64,000 bases of DNA from Alphaproteobacteria bacterium (GCA_024743275.1 JANSWW010000004.1:186001-250000), one strand, 5' to 3'. Numbered from the stretch's first letter, positions 42,884 to 52,489 are shown. Numbers and translations are program-made. The notes: generated by a model from the sequence alone, not told the origin.

Positions 42884-44779
42884 CTACCGATCCGCCACCG
42901 CCGCGGCCTTGGCCTCCGGCCCCATCTGCAGGGTGACCAGCCGGGCATAGGCCCCGCCCTTCGCCACGAGCGCGTCGTGAACCCCTTGTTCGATGATCCG
43001 ACCCTTGTCGACGACATAAATCACATCGGCCGTCCGAACGGTCGACAGCCGGTGGGCGATGACCAGCGTGGTGCGGCCGACCATCAGCCGGTCGAGGGCG
43101 TCCTGCACGGCATGCTCGGCCTCGGAATCGAGGGCGCTCGTCGCCTCGTCCAAGAGCAGGATGGGCGCGTTCTTGAGGATCGCCCGCGCGATGGCGATGC
43201 GTTGGCGCTGGCCGCCGGAAAGCCGCGCCCCCGCCTCTCCGACCTGCGTGTCGTAGCCCGCCGGCAAGGACAGGATGAAGTCGTGGGCCGACGCGGCCTT
43301 GGCGGCCTCGACGATTTCCTCTTCGGAGGCCCCGGGCCGACCATAGGCGATGTTGCCCCGCACACTATCGTCGAACAGCATCACCTCCTGGCTCACCAGG
43401 GCGACGGCATCGCGCAAGGAGGCGAGCGTCACGTCACGCACATCCTGTCCGTCCACCGTCACCCGCCCGCCGGAGACGTCGTAGAAGCGCGGGATGAGAT
43501 TGAGGACGGTGGATTTGCCGGCGCCCGACAGCCCGACCAGGGCGGCGCGTTGACCAGGTGGCACCGTCAGACTCAGGCCATTCAAGGCCGGCGCCTCCTC
43601 GCCATAATGGAAGGTCACGTCCTCCAGCGCGATCCCGCCGCCGGAGACCGCCAAGGGAACGGCCTCTTCGTCGTCGCGGATGGCCGGTTCCACATCGAGA
43701 AAGGCGTAGATCCGCTCCGCCGCCGCGAGACCCGTCTGGATCTCCGCATTGATGTTGAAGAGCCGCTTCAAAGGCTCATAGGCGAGCAACAGCGCGGTGA
43801 TGAAACTGAACAGCTCGCCGGTGGTGCGGGTCCCCTCGATCACCGCCCAGCCGCCATAGCCGATGACGACGACGATGGCGACCCCGCCCAGGGTCTCCAT
43901 GATCGGATGGCCCAGCGCCCGGATGCGGGCGGCACGGAAGATCAGCCCGCCGAGATCGTCGATCGTCCGGGCGGCGCGGCCCTGCTCGCGCCCTTCCATG
44001 CGGTAGCTCATCACCACCCGGATGCCGGTGAAGATCTCGTTCAGGGTCCCCAAAAGGCTTGCTGTCTGCTCCTGGGTATTGGCGGAGACCTTCCGGATTC
44101 GGCGGCCGATCCGATAGACCGGATAGAACGCGGTGGGAAAGATGAAAAAGGCGACGCCGGCCAGCACCGGATCCTGCCAGACCATGACGCCGATCAGCAG
44201 AATGAGGGTCAGGGCATCCTTGCCGGCGCTGGTCAGCGCCTTGCCGACGGCCTGACGCAGGGCCATGACGTCGTTGAGGATGCGGCTCACGAGATCGCTG
44301 GTCGCGGCCGAGGAAAAGAAGGCCACGTCCAGGGTCAGCAGATGGGCGAACAGGCGTTTGCGGATATCGTCGACGATCCGCTGGCTCACCTGCTCCATGA
44401 CGTAGACCTGACCGTAATTGGCCATGCCCTTGACGACGAAGAGCCCGAAGATGAGACCGACCACCCAGGGCAGGGCCGCCGTGTTGCGCGCCTCGAACAC
44501 CTCGTCGAGCACCGGCTCCATCATTTTGGCGAGGCCGGCGGTCGCCGCGGCGACCATCGCCATCAGCAAGAGGGCAAGCGCGAAACGCGGCCAATAGTGG
44601 ACAACGTGATCGGAGATGATACGCCGAGCCAGACCGCGCCGGATTTCCGGCGGCAGTATCGCGGGTTTATCGGGCGCTTGCTTGTCGGGCGCTTGCTTAT
44701 CGGATGCTGGCTTGTCGGGTGCGGGCTGGGCCACTGGTCGAACCGGTCCTGGCAACTGTCGAAACGTGGGCCAAGACAT
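42884..44779 (-). CDS. msbA: Lipid A/phospholipid flippase MsbA
   Basis: The 631-residue half-transporter has a hydrophilic N-terminal extension (residues 1-50) with near-identical DKPA/DKQAPDKQAP repeats, then six transmembrane helices (about 60-330). The ATPase domain has GLSGAGKST near residue 426, the signature [15 protein letters not shown], Walker B ILLLDEATSALD and HRLSTV. It flips lipid A across the inner membrane. Its place before the acyltransferase, waaA, lpxK and lpxL genes supports the name. Confidence 0.92.
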   Translation of the reverse strand: MSWPTFRQLPGPVRPVAQPAPDKPASDKQAPDKQAPDKPAILPPEIRRGLARRIISDHVVHYWPRFALALLLMAMVAAATAGLAKMMEPVLDEVFEARNTAALPWVVGLIFGLFVVKGMANYGQVYVMEQVSQRIVDDIRKRLFAHLLTLDVAFFSSAATSDLVSRILNDVMALRQAVGKALTSAGKDALTLILLIGVMVWQDPVLAGVAFFIFPTAFYPVYRIGRRIRKVSANTQEQTASLLGTLNEIFTGIRVVMSYRMEGREQGRAARTIDDLGGLIFRAARIRALGHPIMETLGGVAIVVVIGYGGWAVIEGTRTTGELFSFITALLLAYEPLKRLFNINAEIQTGLAAAERIYAFLDVEPAIRDDEEAVPLAVSGGGIALEDVTFHYGEEAPALNGLSLTVPPGQRAALVGLSGAGKSTVLNLIPRFYDVSGGRVTVDGQDVRDVTLASLRDAVALVSQEVMLFDDSVRGNIAYGRPGASEEEIVEAAKAASAHDFILSLPAGYDTQVGEAGARLSGGQRQRIAIARAILKNAPILLLDEATSALDSEAEHAVQDALDRLMVGRTTLVIAHRLSTVRTADVIYVVDKGRIIEQGVHDALVAKGGAYARLVTLQMGPEAKAAAVADR

Positions 44780-44811
44780 GACCGTCCCGCCGCCGGATTA
44801 CAAGATTTTCG

Positions 44812-45939
44812 TCAGGAAGCCGAAACGGGCGCCAGGTTGTTCAGGAAAAGCCGGGCACAAGCGTCCCAGCTATAGCCGAGGGCGTGGTCCCGGCAATCGG
44901 CCGGATCGAGGGTCAGCGCCCGCTCGATCGCCCGGTCGAGATCCTCGTCCATCGCCCCGACCTTCGGGGTCAGAACATCGAGCGGACCGGTCACCGGATA
45001 GGCCGCCACGGGAAGGCCGCAGGACAGCGCTTCGATTTGCACCAGTCCGAAAGTGTCGGTGAGGCTCGGGAACACGAACAGGTCGCCGGCGGCGATATGA
45101 CGGGCGAGATCCTCGCCGAATTTCGGACCGAGAAAGACCGCATCGGGATAGCGCTGCTTGAGGCTGTCCATCTGCGGTCCGCCGCCGATCAGGACCTTGG
45201 TCGCCACCGCGGTCGTTTTGAGGAAGGCCTCGATATTCTTCTCGACCGCGATGCGGCCGACATAAACGCCGATCGGTCTCGGATACGGCAACAGCCGATC
45301 ACGGTCGGCGGGATCGTCGAGCGGCTTGAAGAGATCGACCGCCACCCCCCGTGTCCACGGCCGGACATTCCGGAAGCCCTTGCCCTCAAGATCGCGGGCG
45401 AGGCTCGGGGTCGCGACCATCACGCCGGACGACGGGCCGTGGAACCAGCGGATCAGCCGGGTCCCGAAGCTGACCGGGACCGGGAACCGGGCGGAGAGAT
45501 ATTCCGGGAATTTGGTGTGATAGGCGGTGGTGAAGGGAATGCCGCGCTTCAGTGCCCAAGAGCGGGCGGCGAAACCCAGCGGTCCCTCGGTCACGATGTG
45601 AAAGGCGTCGGGGGCGATACCCTTGAGCGCGTCGCGCACCACCTTGCCGGGCCGGACGCAGAGCCGGATTTCGGGATAGGTCGGCATCGGCACCGTGGTC
45701 TGTCCCTCCGGCGTGATCGTCACCACCCGGTAGCCGTACTCCCGCAGCCGTTCGACCAGGGTCGACATGGTGGTGACCACACCGTTTACCTGAGGGAACC
45801 AGGCGTCCGTCGCGATAACGAGCGTCGACCCGGGCGGCAGTCGCTCCGGGAAGCCTTCCGGAACCTTGGGTTGGTTGGTCTCCGGGTCGAAAGGCGCCAG
45901 AGAAGTCAAAGCAGCGCCAACTGACGGACATTCGTCCAT
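44812..45939 (-). CDS. GT4 glycosyltransferase (glycolipid type)
   Basis: The 375-residue GT-B enzyme begins with an unusually long polar leader (residues 1-40) before VIATDAWFPQVNGVVTTMSTL, the acceptor loop seen in diacylglycerol glycosyltransferases (MgdA/SqdX type). TTAYHTKFPEYL follows. The donor end has YVGRIAVEKNIEAFL near 218 and SLTDTFGLVQIEALSCGLPV near 290 (EX7E motif). It overlaps the phosphoesterase gene by 34 bases and lies 32 bases before msbA, all on one strand. It probably glycosylates a membrane lipid; sugar and acceptor are unknown. Confidence 0.85.
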   Translation of the reverse strand: MDECPSVGAALTSLAPFDPETNQPKVPEGFPERLPPGSTLVIATDAWFPQVNGVVTTMSTLVERLREYGYRVVTITPEGQTTVPMPTYPEIRLCVRPGKVVRDALKGIAPDAFHIVTEGPLGFAARSWALKRGIPFTTAYHTKFPEYLSARFPVPVSFGTRLIRWFHGPSSGVMVATPSLARDLEGKGFRNVRPWTRGVAVDLFKPLDDPADRDRLLPYPRPIGVYVGRIAVEKNIEAFLKTTAVATKVLIGGGPQMDSLKQRYPDAVFLGPKFGEDLARHIAAGDLFVFPSLTDTFGLVQIEALSCGLPVAAYPVTGPLDVLTPKVGAMDEDLDRAIERALTLDPADCRDHALGYSWDACARLFLNNLAPVSAS

Positions 45940-46676
45940 TCGAGGATTTCCATGCGGCCGTCGTAATGCTCGACCAGGGCGGTACAGCTCTCCACCCAGT
46001 CGCCGTCATTCATATAAAGAACATCGTCGATCCGGCGCATCTCCGCCTTGTGGATATGGCCGCAGATCACGCCGTCCACGCCACGCTCCTTCGCCTCGCT
46101 GACCACCGCGTTCTCGAACTCGCCGATGAACTGGACGGCGGTCTTGACCCGCTGTTTCAGGAATTGGCTGAGCGACCAGTAGGGGCGGTTGAGCTTGCGC
46201 CGGACGACGTTGATGACATGGCTGATCCGCAGGAGCCAGTTGTAGGCCCAGTCGCCGAGCAGGGCGAGCCACTTCGCGTAGCGCACCACCGCGTCGTATT
46301 TGTCGCCGTGAAGGACGAGAAACCTCTTGCCGTCGATCGTCGTGTGAATGGTCTCGTCGACGATGTCGATCTCGCCGAAATTGACGCCGAGATAGTCGCG
46401 GAAGATCTCGTCGTGATTGCCTGGCAGATAGACGACCTTGGTGCCTTTGCGCGCCTTGCGGAGGATCTTCTGAATGACGTCGTTATGGCTTTGGATGAAG
46501 TACCAGGATTTCTGCAGGCGCCAGACATCGAGAATGTCGCCGACCAGATAGAGATACTCGCTCTCCGTCTCGCGGAGGAAGTCGAGAAGATACTCCGCCT
46601 TGCTGCCGCGGGTGCCGAGATGGACATCGGAAATCCATATCGCCCGATACTGCCGGATGGGGGCTTGGGTATTCAT
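45906..46676 (-). CDS. LpxH-like UDP-2,3-diacylglucosamine diphosphatase family protein
   Basis: The 256-residue calcineurin-like phosphoesterase has the metal motifs in order: SDVHLG (near 16), GDILDVW, PGNHDE (near 91), HGD, and GHIHKAE near 210. The family is annotated as LpxH-like, which removes UMP in lipid A synthesis, but its sequence group also occurs beside glycolipid glycosyltransferases. MNTQAPIRQY is the likely start. No Shine-Dalgarno is visible before it, so a start up to 31 codons earlier is possible. It overlaps the glycosyltransferase gene. Confidence 0.85.
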   Translation of the reverse strand: MNTQAPIRQYRAIWISDVHLGTRGSKAEYLLDFLRETESEYLYLVGDILDVWRLQKSWYFIQSHNDVIQKILRKARKGTKVVYLPGNHDEIFRDYLGVNFGEIDIVDETIHTTIDGKRFLVLHGDKYDAVVRYAKWLALLGDWAYNWLLRISHVINVVRRKLNRPYWSLSQFLKQRVKTAVQFIGEFENAVVSEAKERGVDGVICGHIHKAEMRRIDDVLYMNDGDWVESCTALVEHYDGRMEILEWTNVRQLALL

Positions 46677-46764
46677 CGAAGGAGGGTGTCCCTTCGTGCC
46701 GACAAAAGGAAAGCGTTGCCCAAGGGGCCGATTTCCATATCTTGTGGCGCAAGAGTTACTACTG

Positions 46765-46784
46765 TCCACATACTGTATTGTGGA
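46765..46784. promoter_or_regulatory. Inverted repeat in the phosphoesterase/lipid-kinase divergent region
   Basis: TCCACA (46765-46770) and TGTGGA (46779-46784) flank TACTGTAT in the 224-bp AT-rich gap between divergent genes. The gap also has repeated ACTGTAT/CAGTATAT. It may be an operator; no known regulator is matched. Confidence 0.25.
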
Positions 46785-46900
46785 TAAAACACGAGGGCAG
46801 TATATGGTTTTATGTTACAGTTCGATGAACATTCGTTGACTATTGCTCGACAATTACGAAATCTGCGAAGCTTGAGTTTCGGAAAACAATCAAGAGACCG

Positions 46901-47803
46901 ATGAAAAACACCCAGTTCTCCCGCAAACGGGCCGCGATCGTCTTCAATCCCACCGCCGGTGCGGCCAAAACCCGCCGCCTCGACAAAGTGCGCGTGGCCC
47001 TCGAAGAACGCGGGATCGCCCTGGAGATGCATGGCACGACCTGCGCCGGCGACGCGACGCGTTTGGCAGCCCGGATCGTGGCCGAGAACAGGGTCGACCT
47101 GGTCATCGCCGCCGGCGGCGACGGCACCATCAATGAGGTCGCGAACGGCCTCGCCGGGTCGTCCATGCCGCTCGCCATTCTGCCGCTGGGGACGGCCAAT
47201 GTGCTGGCCGCCGAGATCGGTGTCGGCCGCCGCGCCCGGGAGATCGCCGAGGCGATCGCCACGGCCCCGATCAAGCCGACATGGCTCGGGGTCGCCAATG
47301 GGCGCCGCTTCGTGCTGATGGCCGGGGTCGGCTTCGATGCCGGCGTCGTCGAGAGTGTCGATCTCGCCCTCAAGCGAAAGATCGGAAGGGGCGCCTATTT
47401 CCTGACAATCCTGCGGAACTGGCTGCGGTTCCAAAACCGCCGCTACCGGGTGACCGTGGACGGTGAGACGCGCTTCGCGGCATCGGCCATCATCTCGCGG
47501 GCACGCTATTATGGTGGGACCTATGTGGTCTCCCCCAAGGCGAGCCTGGACAAGGATTCGATGGAGGTCTGCCTGTTCTTGAAGCCCGGCCGCTGGCGGG
47601 CGCTCCGCCATATGGTCTGGCTGGCCTTGGGGCGGCTCGAGAAGCTGCCCGACGTGGAATGGCTCAGCGGCCGGTCGATCGAAATCGTCGCCGCCGACGA
47701 TCTCGGCCATGACGGCCCGGTGCAGGGCGACGGCGATGTCATCGCCCGCCTGCCCCTGAAGATCGAGATGTCGCCGGAGCCGGTCGCTCTGGTCAGGCCT
47801 TAG
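46901..47803 (+). CDS. Diacylglycerol-kinase-family lipid kinase
   Basis: The 300-residue cytosolic kinase has the DAGK catalytic pattern: AAIVFNPTAGAAKTRRL near residue 12, IAAGGDGTINEVANGLAGS near 68 (ATP-binding GGDGT), LPLGTANVLAAEI and GVGFDAGVVESV. Members include YegS and DgkB and phosphorylate lipids with ATP. It is divergent from the glycolipid phosphoesterase, suggesting a shared lipid theme. The exact lipid is unknown. Confidence 0.9.
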   Translation: MKNTQFSRKRAAIVFNPTAGAAKTRRLDKVRVALEERGIALEMHGTTCAGDATRLAARIVAENRVDLVIAAGGDGTINEVANGLAGSSMPLAILPLGTANVLAAEIGVGRRAREIAEAIATAPIKPTWLGVANGRRFVLMAGVGFDAGVVESVDLALKRKIGRGAYFLTILRNWLRFQNRRYRVTVDGETRFAASAIISRARYYGGTYVVSPKASLDKDSMEVCLFLKPGRWRALRHMVWLALGRLEKLPDVEWLSGRSIEIVAADDLGHDGPVQGDGDVIARLPLKIEMSPEPVALVRP

Positions 47804-47832
47804 AACAAAGGCCTAGGGTCAGGCCCCACAGA

Positions 47833-49176
47833 TCACTCGCCGCCGCCGATCGTCAGGCCCTCGACCCGGACCGTCGGCACAAAGGTCGCCCCACGCATAT
47901 CGAGATCGTTGGCCGGGGTCAGGCTGGCGAAGACCTCCTTGAGGTTGCCGGCGAGCGTCAGGTCGGCCACCGGCTCGGCGAGCTTGCCGTCGCGGATCCG
48001 GAAGCCGGCGGCGGACCGGCTGTAATCCCCGGTGACCAGCCGCACGCCCATGCCCATCAGCTCGGTGACATAGAGACCGTCGGAAACCTCCCCGATCAGT
48101 TCCCCGGCGCTGAGCGGCCCCGGCTGCAGCACGAGATTGGTCGGCCCGGGCGACGGCGGACCCGACGTGCCCCGGCCGGCGTGACCGGTGGGGGCGAGCC
48201 CAAGTTGCCGCGAGGACGAGAGGTCGAGCAACCAGGTGGTCAGAGCCCCGTCGTCGATAATGTTGCGGCCCCGGGTCGGCAACCCCTCCCCGTCGAAGGG
48301 CTTGGAGCGGAACCCGCGGTCGCGATGGGGGTCCTCGCTGACGACAATGCCCTCGGCGAAGATCCGCTCGCCCATCATTTCCTTAAGGAAAGAGGTGCCC
48401 CGGGTGATCGACGGGCCGGAAATCGCCCCCATCAGATGGCCGATCAGGGAGCGGGCGGTCTTCGGCTCGAACAGGACGGGCAGGCGCGCGGACGGCATGC
48501 GCTGGGGGTCGAGCCGGTCGAGGGTGCGTTGGGCGGCCCGCTCGCCGACCGTTTCGCAGTCTTCGAGATCGCCGTCGAACACTGCACTGGAAAAGTCGCC
48601 GTCCCGTTGCATCCGGTCGCCTTCGCCGGCGATCACCACGGCGCTGATATAGGAACTGGTCCGCTCATAGCCGCCGAGGAAGCCGTTGCTGGCGGCCAAC
48701 GTGACCGCGGTCCGGGACCAGCCGGCGTCGCCACCGTCGGAGTTGGTGATCCCGGCGCGCGACCGGGCCGCATCCTCCACCGCCCTCGCCCGCTCGGCCA
48801 GGGTTTCCGGCGACGGCTCGGAGGGATCCGCCATCTCGATCTCCGGCCGGTCGCTGACCAGTTGGTCCGGGTCGGCGAGCCCGCAATAGGGATCCTCCGG
48901 TGCTGCCTTGGCCATGGCGACCGCCCGCTCGACCAGTTCGTCGATGGCGTCGGGCGCGAGATCGGTGGTCGAGACGGAAGCCTGGCGTTTACCTACGAGG
49001 ACCCGTAGGCCGATATCGTGCCCTTCCGACCGCTCGACCATCTCCGGCGCGCCGAGGCGGCAGGAGGCGGACAGCGACGTGCCGGCGATATGCACGGCGT
49101 CGGCGGCGTCGGCGCCGCGCTTGACGGCCTTTTCGATGAGCGACGCGATAAGATCGGAATGCTGGGTCGTGGACAT
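47833..49176 (-). CDS. pmbA: TldD/PmbA-family metalloprotease
   Basis: The 447-residue protein fits PmbA (TldE), the partner of TldD in processing of modified peptides such as microcins and in CcdA degradation. It has ALIEKAVKRGADAADAV-type start, GLRVLVGKRQASVSTTD near 55, and family end SLTPANDLDMRGATFVPTVRVEGLTIGG. PmbA lacks the HExxH catalytic motif that TldD has, and none is seen here. The start at 49176 is the ATG that gives the family length. tldD is not in the window. Confidence 0.92.
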   Translation of the reverse strand: MSTTQHSDLIASLIEKAVKRGADAADAVHIAGTSLSASCRLGAPEMVERSEGHDIGLRVLVGKRQASVSTTDLAPDAIDELVERAVAMAKAAPEDPYCGLADPDQLVSDRPEIEMADPSEPSPETLAERARAVEDAARSRAGITNSDGGDAGWSRTAVTLAASNGFLGGYERTSSYISAVVIAGEGDRMQRDGDFSSAVFDGDLEDCETVGERAAQRTLDRLDPQRMPSARLPVLFEPKTARSLIGHLMGAISGPSITRGTSFLKEMMGERIFAEGIVVSEDPHRDRGFRSKPFDGEGLPTRGRNIIDDGALTTWLLDLSSSRQLGLAPTGHAGRGTSGPPSPGPTNLVLQPGPLSAGELIGEVSDGLYVTELMGMGVRLVTGDYSRSAAGFRIRDGKLAEPVADLTLAGNLKEVFASLTPANDLDMRGATFVPTVRVEGLTIGGGE

Positions 49177-49414
49177 GAAGCCTCTCGACGGTTTAGGGCG
49201 GGTCCCGCGAATACGGGCTTTAAGACATAGCCATTCGCCGGCAGATCGCAAAGTGGCTTCTCCGAAGCCGCGATGTCGCAAGGATCGCGCTGGGCCGCGG
49301 TAGATCCGGCCGAGGGGTCCCCCGATATCCGACCATCATCGAAGCCATTCGCCGGTATGGGGCGCGCCGATCGGTTGCCACCAAAGGTTTCGACGCTGAC
49401 TTAGGGTCACAACG

Positions 49415-50410
49415 ATGTTAACCAAAGCTGTGTCCCCTAAGATCAGCACCCAAAAGGCCACCCGAATGGAACATGCGCTATCCTTGTTCTTGTACTCCCT
49501 TACCGGCGGAAAACCCTATCTCTCGGAGGCGTTCGCGGGTCAGCAGCCCGACGCGTTCCGGACACTTTTTATGCAATCTTTGATTGATTATATAGAAGAG
49601 GAACAGAATCCCGAGAGTTTTGAAGCCGTCGAAGTCGGAAGCTGGGTCGGGGCGTCCACCCTCAATTGGCTGGATTCGTTCGCCCATCATGGCTGGGACA
49701 GGGCGCATATCACCTGCTGCGACGCGTGGGAAAACACTTACGGACTGGCGGGCTTGGAAGGGCACTATCCCGCCCCGATACCGCTGGACGACACATTGGC
49801 GGTCATGGCGACCGCCCTCAACACCGGCGTCGCCGAAGCCTTGTTCCGCCACAACATCGCCGTGTCCGGCCATAAGGAGAAGGTCACGATCGTCAAAGGC
49901 CTGTCCCAGCGAACCCTGCCACGCTTGCGCAGCGAGGGATTCGACATGGTCTTCATCGACGCCTCCCACGCCTACACACAGGTCCGGAGCGACATTCACG
50001 AGGCGAAAAGGCTGGTCAAGGACGGCGGCTTCGTGTGCGGCGACGATCTGGAACTCCAATGGTCGGAATGCGATCGAACCGCCGTCGAGCCCTACATCGA
50101 GAAAGATTGCATCGTCGATCCGGGCGCCGACCGATACTTTCATCCGGGCGTCAGCAAGGCGGTCGATGAGGCATTCGGCTCCGTTTCCGTCTATTGGGGG
50201 TTTTGGGTCATGCAGCGGGTCGGGGACGAATGGCGGAAGGTCGATTTGACCGGCCTTCCCTTGCGACTGCCCCGCGGTATCGGCGACAAGGAGAAAGATC
50301 TGATCGGCTCTTTTCTCCAGGCCTATCAAGACAGTTTCAAGCTCGGGGACGCGGGCAGGCAGCTCAGGCGCCAATTCTCCTCCGGGAAATTCCATACGAC
50401 CGGAGCCTGA
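49415..50410 (+). CDS. Class I SAM-dependent methyltransferase (Methyltransf_24 type)
   Basis: The protein of up to 331 residues has a SAM-binding Rossmann core: EAVEVGSWVGASTLNWL near residue 70, VTIVKGLSQRTLP near 157, and FDMVFIDASHAYTQVRSDIHEAKRLVKDGGFVCGDD-type strands near 175-210. This is the Methyltransf_24 (O-methyltransferase-like) wording. The C-terminal 100 residues have no known domain. The start may instead be M18 (MEHALSLFLYS). Substrate unknown; neighbours give no clear pathway. The 238 bp upstream show no feature. Confidence 0.75.
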   Translation: MLTKAVSPKISTQKATRMEHALSLFLYSLTGGKPYLSEAFAGQQPDAFRTLFMQSLIDYIEEEQNPESFEAVEVGSWVGASTLNWLDSFAHHGWDRAHITCCDAWENTYGLAGLEGHYPAPIPLDDTLAVMATALNTGVAEALFRHNIAVSGHKEKVTIVKGLSQRTLPRLRSEGFDMVFIDASHAYTQVRSDIHEAKRLVKDGGFVCGDDLELQWSECDRTAVEPYIEKDCIVDPGADRYFHPGVSKAVDEAFGSVSVYWGFWVMQRVGDEWRKVDLTGLPLRLPRGIGDKEKDLIGSFLQAYQDSFKLGDAGRQLRRQFSSGKFHTTGA

Positions 50411-50564
50411 AACGGCCCGCGACGCTGTCTCCGGTCGCCTCCAAGGCGCGCGGATCCGCGGCTGCTTCTCCCGAATTCCGCGGGAAGGACCGCCGGCGCG
50501 GCCCTCTTGCCCAGCGGTTTGCGCTCTGATAGGCCATGCTGCGGTATAACGAGCGAGGTGGGCC

Positions 50565-50936
50565 ATGGCACGGTATTGGGTGGTCGGCGGCGAATACACC
50601 GACACGAATTTCTCGACGATGGCGGAGGGCAAGACCGAGGAACGGCACGGCCCCTATCCCGACTACGAGGCGGCGCGCAAGGAATGGCAGCGCCTCGCCA
50701 TGTCCTTCATCGACGACGCCTGCGTGCGCTATACGATCGAGAAGGAGGAAAGCAGCTCCTTCTGGGTCGTTGGCGGGGTCTACACGGACACCAGCTTCAC
50801 GGAGATCGTCGAGGGCGGCACCGAAGAACGCTTCGGACCCTATGACAGCTACGACGCGGCCAAACAGATGTGGCAGACCAAGGCCTGGGCCGGGGTCGAC
50901 GACGCCAATTGCCGGTACCGGATCGAACAACTTTGA
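50565..50936 (+). CDS. Tandem DUF4170 protein
   Basis: The 123-residue protein consists of two DUF4170 domains in tandem. Residues 1-58 (YWVVGGEYTDTNFSTM, GPYPDYEAARKEW) and 64-123 (FWVVGGVYTDTSFTEI, GPYDSYDAAKQMW) are nearly identical in pattern. DUF4170 proteins of alphaproteobacteria usually have one domain of about 70-80 residues and unknown function. The next gene begins inside its stop region (TTG overlapping TGA), so they are translationally coupled. Confidence 0.85.
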   Translation: MARYWVVGGEYTDTNFSTMAEGKTEERHGPYPDYEAARKEWQRLAMSFIDDACVRYTIEKEESSSFWVVGGVYTDTSFTEIVEGGTEERFGPYDSYDAAKQMWQTKAWAGVDDANCRYRIEQL

Positions 50937-51706
50937 AAGACGACCCGCTTCTCAAGCTCAGTGACGCCGAACGGATCGCCTGGGCGAAATCCTATCCCTT
51001 CGACCCGCCCCGCGACGGCTATGTCTACCGCCATGGCGAGGTCCATCCGATCACCCCGGATGTCGACCTCGACGGCCGCACGCCGGTGATCGCGGTCGGT
51101 TCCAACCGGGGGCCGCGCCAGCTTAAACGGAAATATGGCGACAACGCCGTCGTTCCGGTGACCCGGATCGAGATCGACCACGCCGACGTGGTCTATTCCG
51201 CCAGCATCGCGCCCTATGGCTCGGTCCCGGCGACGCTCTATCCGTCCGAGGGCACGACGGTCCATCTCCATGCGACCTGGCTCGACGCCCCACAGCTTGA
51301 GGCGATGCATTTGACGGAAGGCATCGGTCAGCCTGGCGGCTATCAGTTCGGCACCATCGATCTGCCGGTGCGCTGCGAGGTGACCGGCACCATCGACCGG
51401 CCCCACATGTATCTCTCCGGCCGGGGGGTGTTCTGGATCGACGGGGGACCGGTGGCGTTCGAGGCGATCCAGGCCGACAACCGGCGCTATCCGACCCTGC
51501 GTCAGGAAGAGGCGATCGCCATGGTCCTGGGCCGGCTCGCGCCCGAAGACGCCCAGGACGACACGCTGGACGGCACGCTGGACGACATGCTGGATGAGGG
51601 AATCCTGAAGGTCCTGAAGCATGAGGGGCACCGGGAGAGCCTGCTCAACCGGCTGAAGGACCACGCCAGCCCCATCGCCATGCCGGGTTTCACAGTAATT
51701 CGCTGA
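50933..51706 (+). CDS. Conserved protein of unknown function
   Basis: The 257-residue protein starts at TTG 50933, sharing bases with the DUF4170 stop (TTGA); the first residues are (M)KDDPLLKLSDAERIAWAK. VIAVGSNRGPRQLKRKYG near residue 53 resembles the gamma-glutamylcyclotransferase-like phosphate loop, but the expected catalytic Glu is not obvious. Acidic repeats (DDTLDGTLDDMLDEG) lie near 210. It converges on the next hydrolase gene, overlapping by 17 bases. Function is not known; the cyclotransferase idea is weak. Confidence 0.65.
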   Translation: MKDDPLLKLSDAERIAWAKSYPFDPPRDGYVYRHGEVHPITPDVDLDGRTPVIAVGSNRGPRQLKRKYGDNAVVPVTRIEIDHADVVYSASIAPYGSVPATLYPSEGTTVHLHATWLDAPQLEAMHLTEGIGQPGGYQFGTIDLPVRCEVTGTIDRPHMYLSGRGVFWIDGGPVAFEAIQADNRRYPTLRQEEAIAMVLGRLAPEDAQDDTLDGTLDDMLDEGILKVLKHEGHRESLLNRLKDHASPIAMPGFTVIR

Positions 51707-52466
51707 CCGTCTTGTAGAGCCGCTCCAGACTGGCGTCGTCCGACAGCCGATGGTCGCCGTCCTTGATCAGGGTGAGCGTCGCGTCGTCGCTGGCGAGCCT
51801 TTCCAGCAGCATGGCGGAGCGCTGCCACGCGACATCCACATCGGCGGTGCCGTGCAGCAGCCGGACCGGGCAGGCGACCGGGATCGGCGTCTTCGTCAGG
51901 ACGAGGTGCTTCTTACCGTCGGCGAGCAACGCCCGGGTGATCGGATAGCCCTCCCAATCATAGTCGGAGGGCCGGATCCACACCCCCTTTTCCATGATCT
52001 CCTTGAGGACGGCCTCCGGTAGGCGGTTGTCGAGCAGGTCCTGGGTGTAGTCGGGCGCCGAGGCGATCCCGACCATACCGGCGACCCGGTCAGGATAGGT
52101 CATCGCCACATGAACGGCGATCCAACCACCCATGGAGGAGCCGACGACGATCTGCGGGCCTTCGGTCTCGGCGTCGAAGATCCGCTTGGCGTCGTCGATC
52201 CAGTCGCCGGTGACATGTTTGTCGAAATCACCGGAGGACTGTCCGTGCCCGCGGTAATCGAAACGCAGGAAGGCGAGCCCGCGCTCGATGGCGAACCGCT
52301 CCATCGCCTGGGCCTTGAGACCGGTCATGTCGGAGTGGAAGCCGCCGAGAAAGACCATCCCGGGGCCTTTGCCCGGGCTCTTCGCGGGCGTCTTGTGGAA
52401 GGCGAGCCGGCCGCCGTCGGGACGATTGAAGTAGGAAGGGGGCCTGTCTTCCGCTACACCGTTCAT
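51690..52466 (-). CDS. Alpha/beta hydrolase
   Basis: The 258-residue serine hydrolase has an RLAFHKTPAKS-type start, VFLGGFHSDMTGLKAQAM near residue 40 (oxyanion loop), RFDYRGHGQSSGDF, nucleophile elbow GSSMGGWI (Ser near 111), acid in LHGTADVDVAWQRS near 207, and His in DGDHRLSDD near 240. This matches the palmitoyl-protein thioesterase ABHD10-like/esterase group in alphaproteobacteria. It is divergent from the glycosyltransferase gene (23 bases). Confidence 0.85.
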   Translation of the reverse strand: MNGVAEDRPPSYFNRPDGGRLAFHKTPAKSPGKGPGMVFLGGFHSDMTGLKAQAMERFAIERGLAFLRFDYRGHGQSSGDFDKHVTGDWIDDAKRIFDAETEGPQIVVGSSMGGWIAVHVAMTYPDRVAGMVGIASAPDYTQDLLDNRLPEAVLKEIMEKGVWIRPSDYDWEGYPITRALLADGKKHLVLTKTPIPVACPVRLLHGTADVDVAWQRSAMLLERLASDDATLTLIKDGDHRLSDDASLERLYKTVSELL

Positions 52467-52489
52467 ATCCGGTACCCTTGGACCAGTTG

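Noticed and set aside
44640-44730. Tandem repeats near the msbA start as a possible mobile or regulatory repeat
   Set aside because: They encode the DKQAP repeats of the MsbA N-terminal extension, in frame, and are simple coding repeats.
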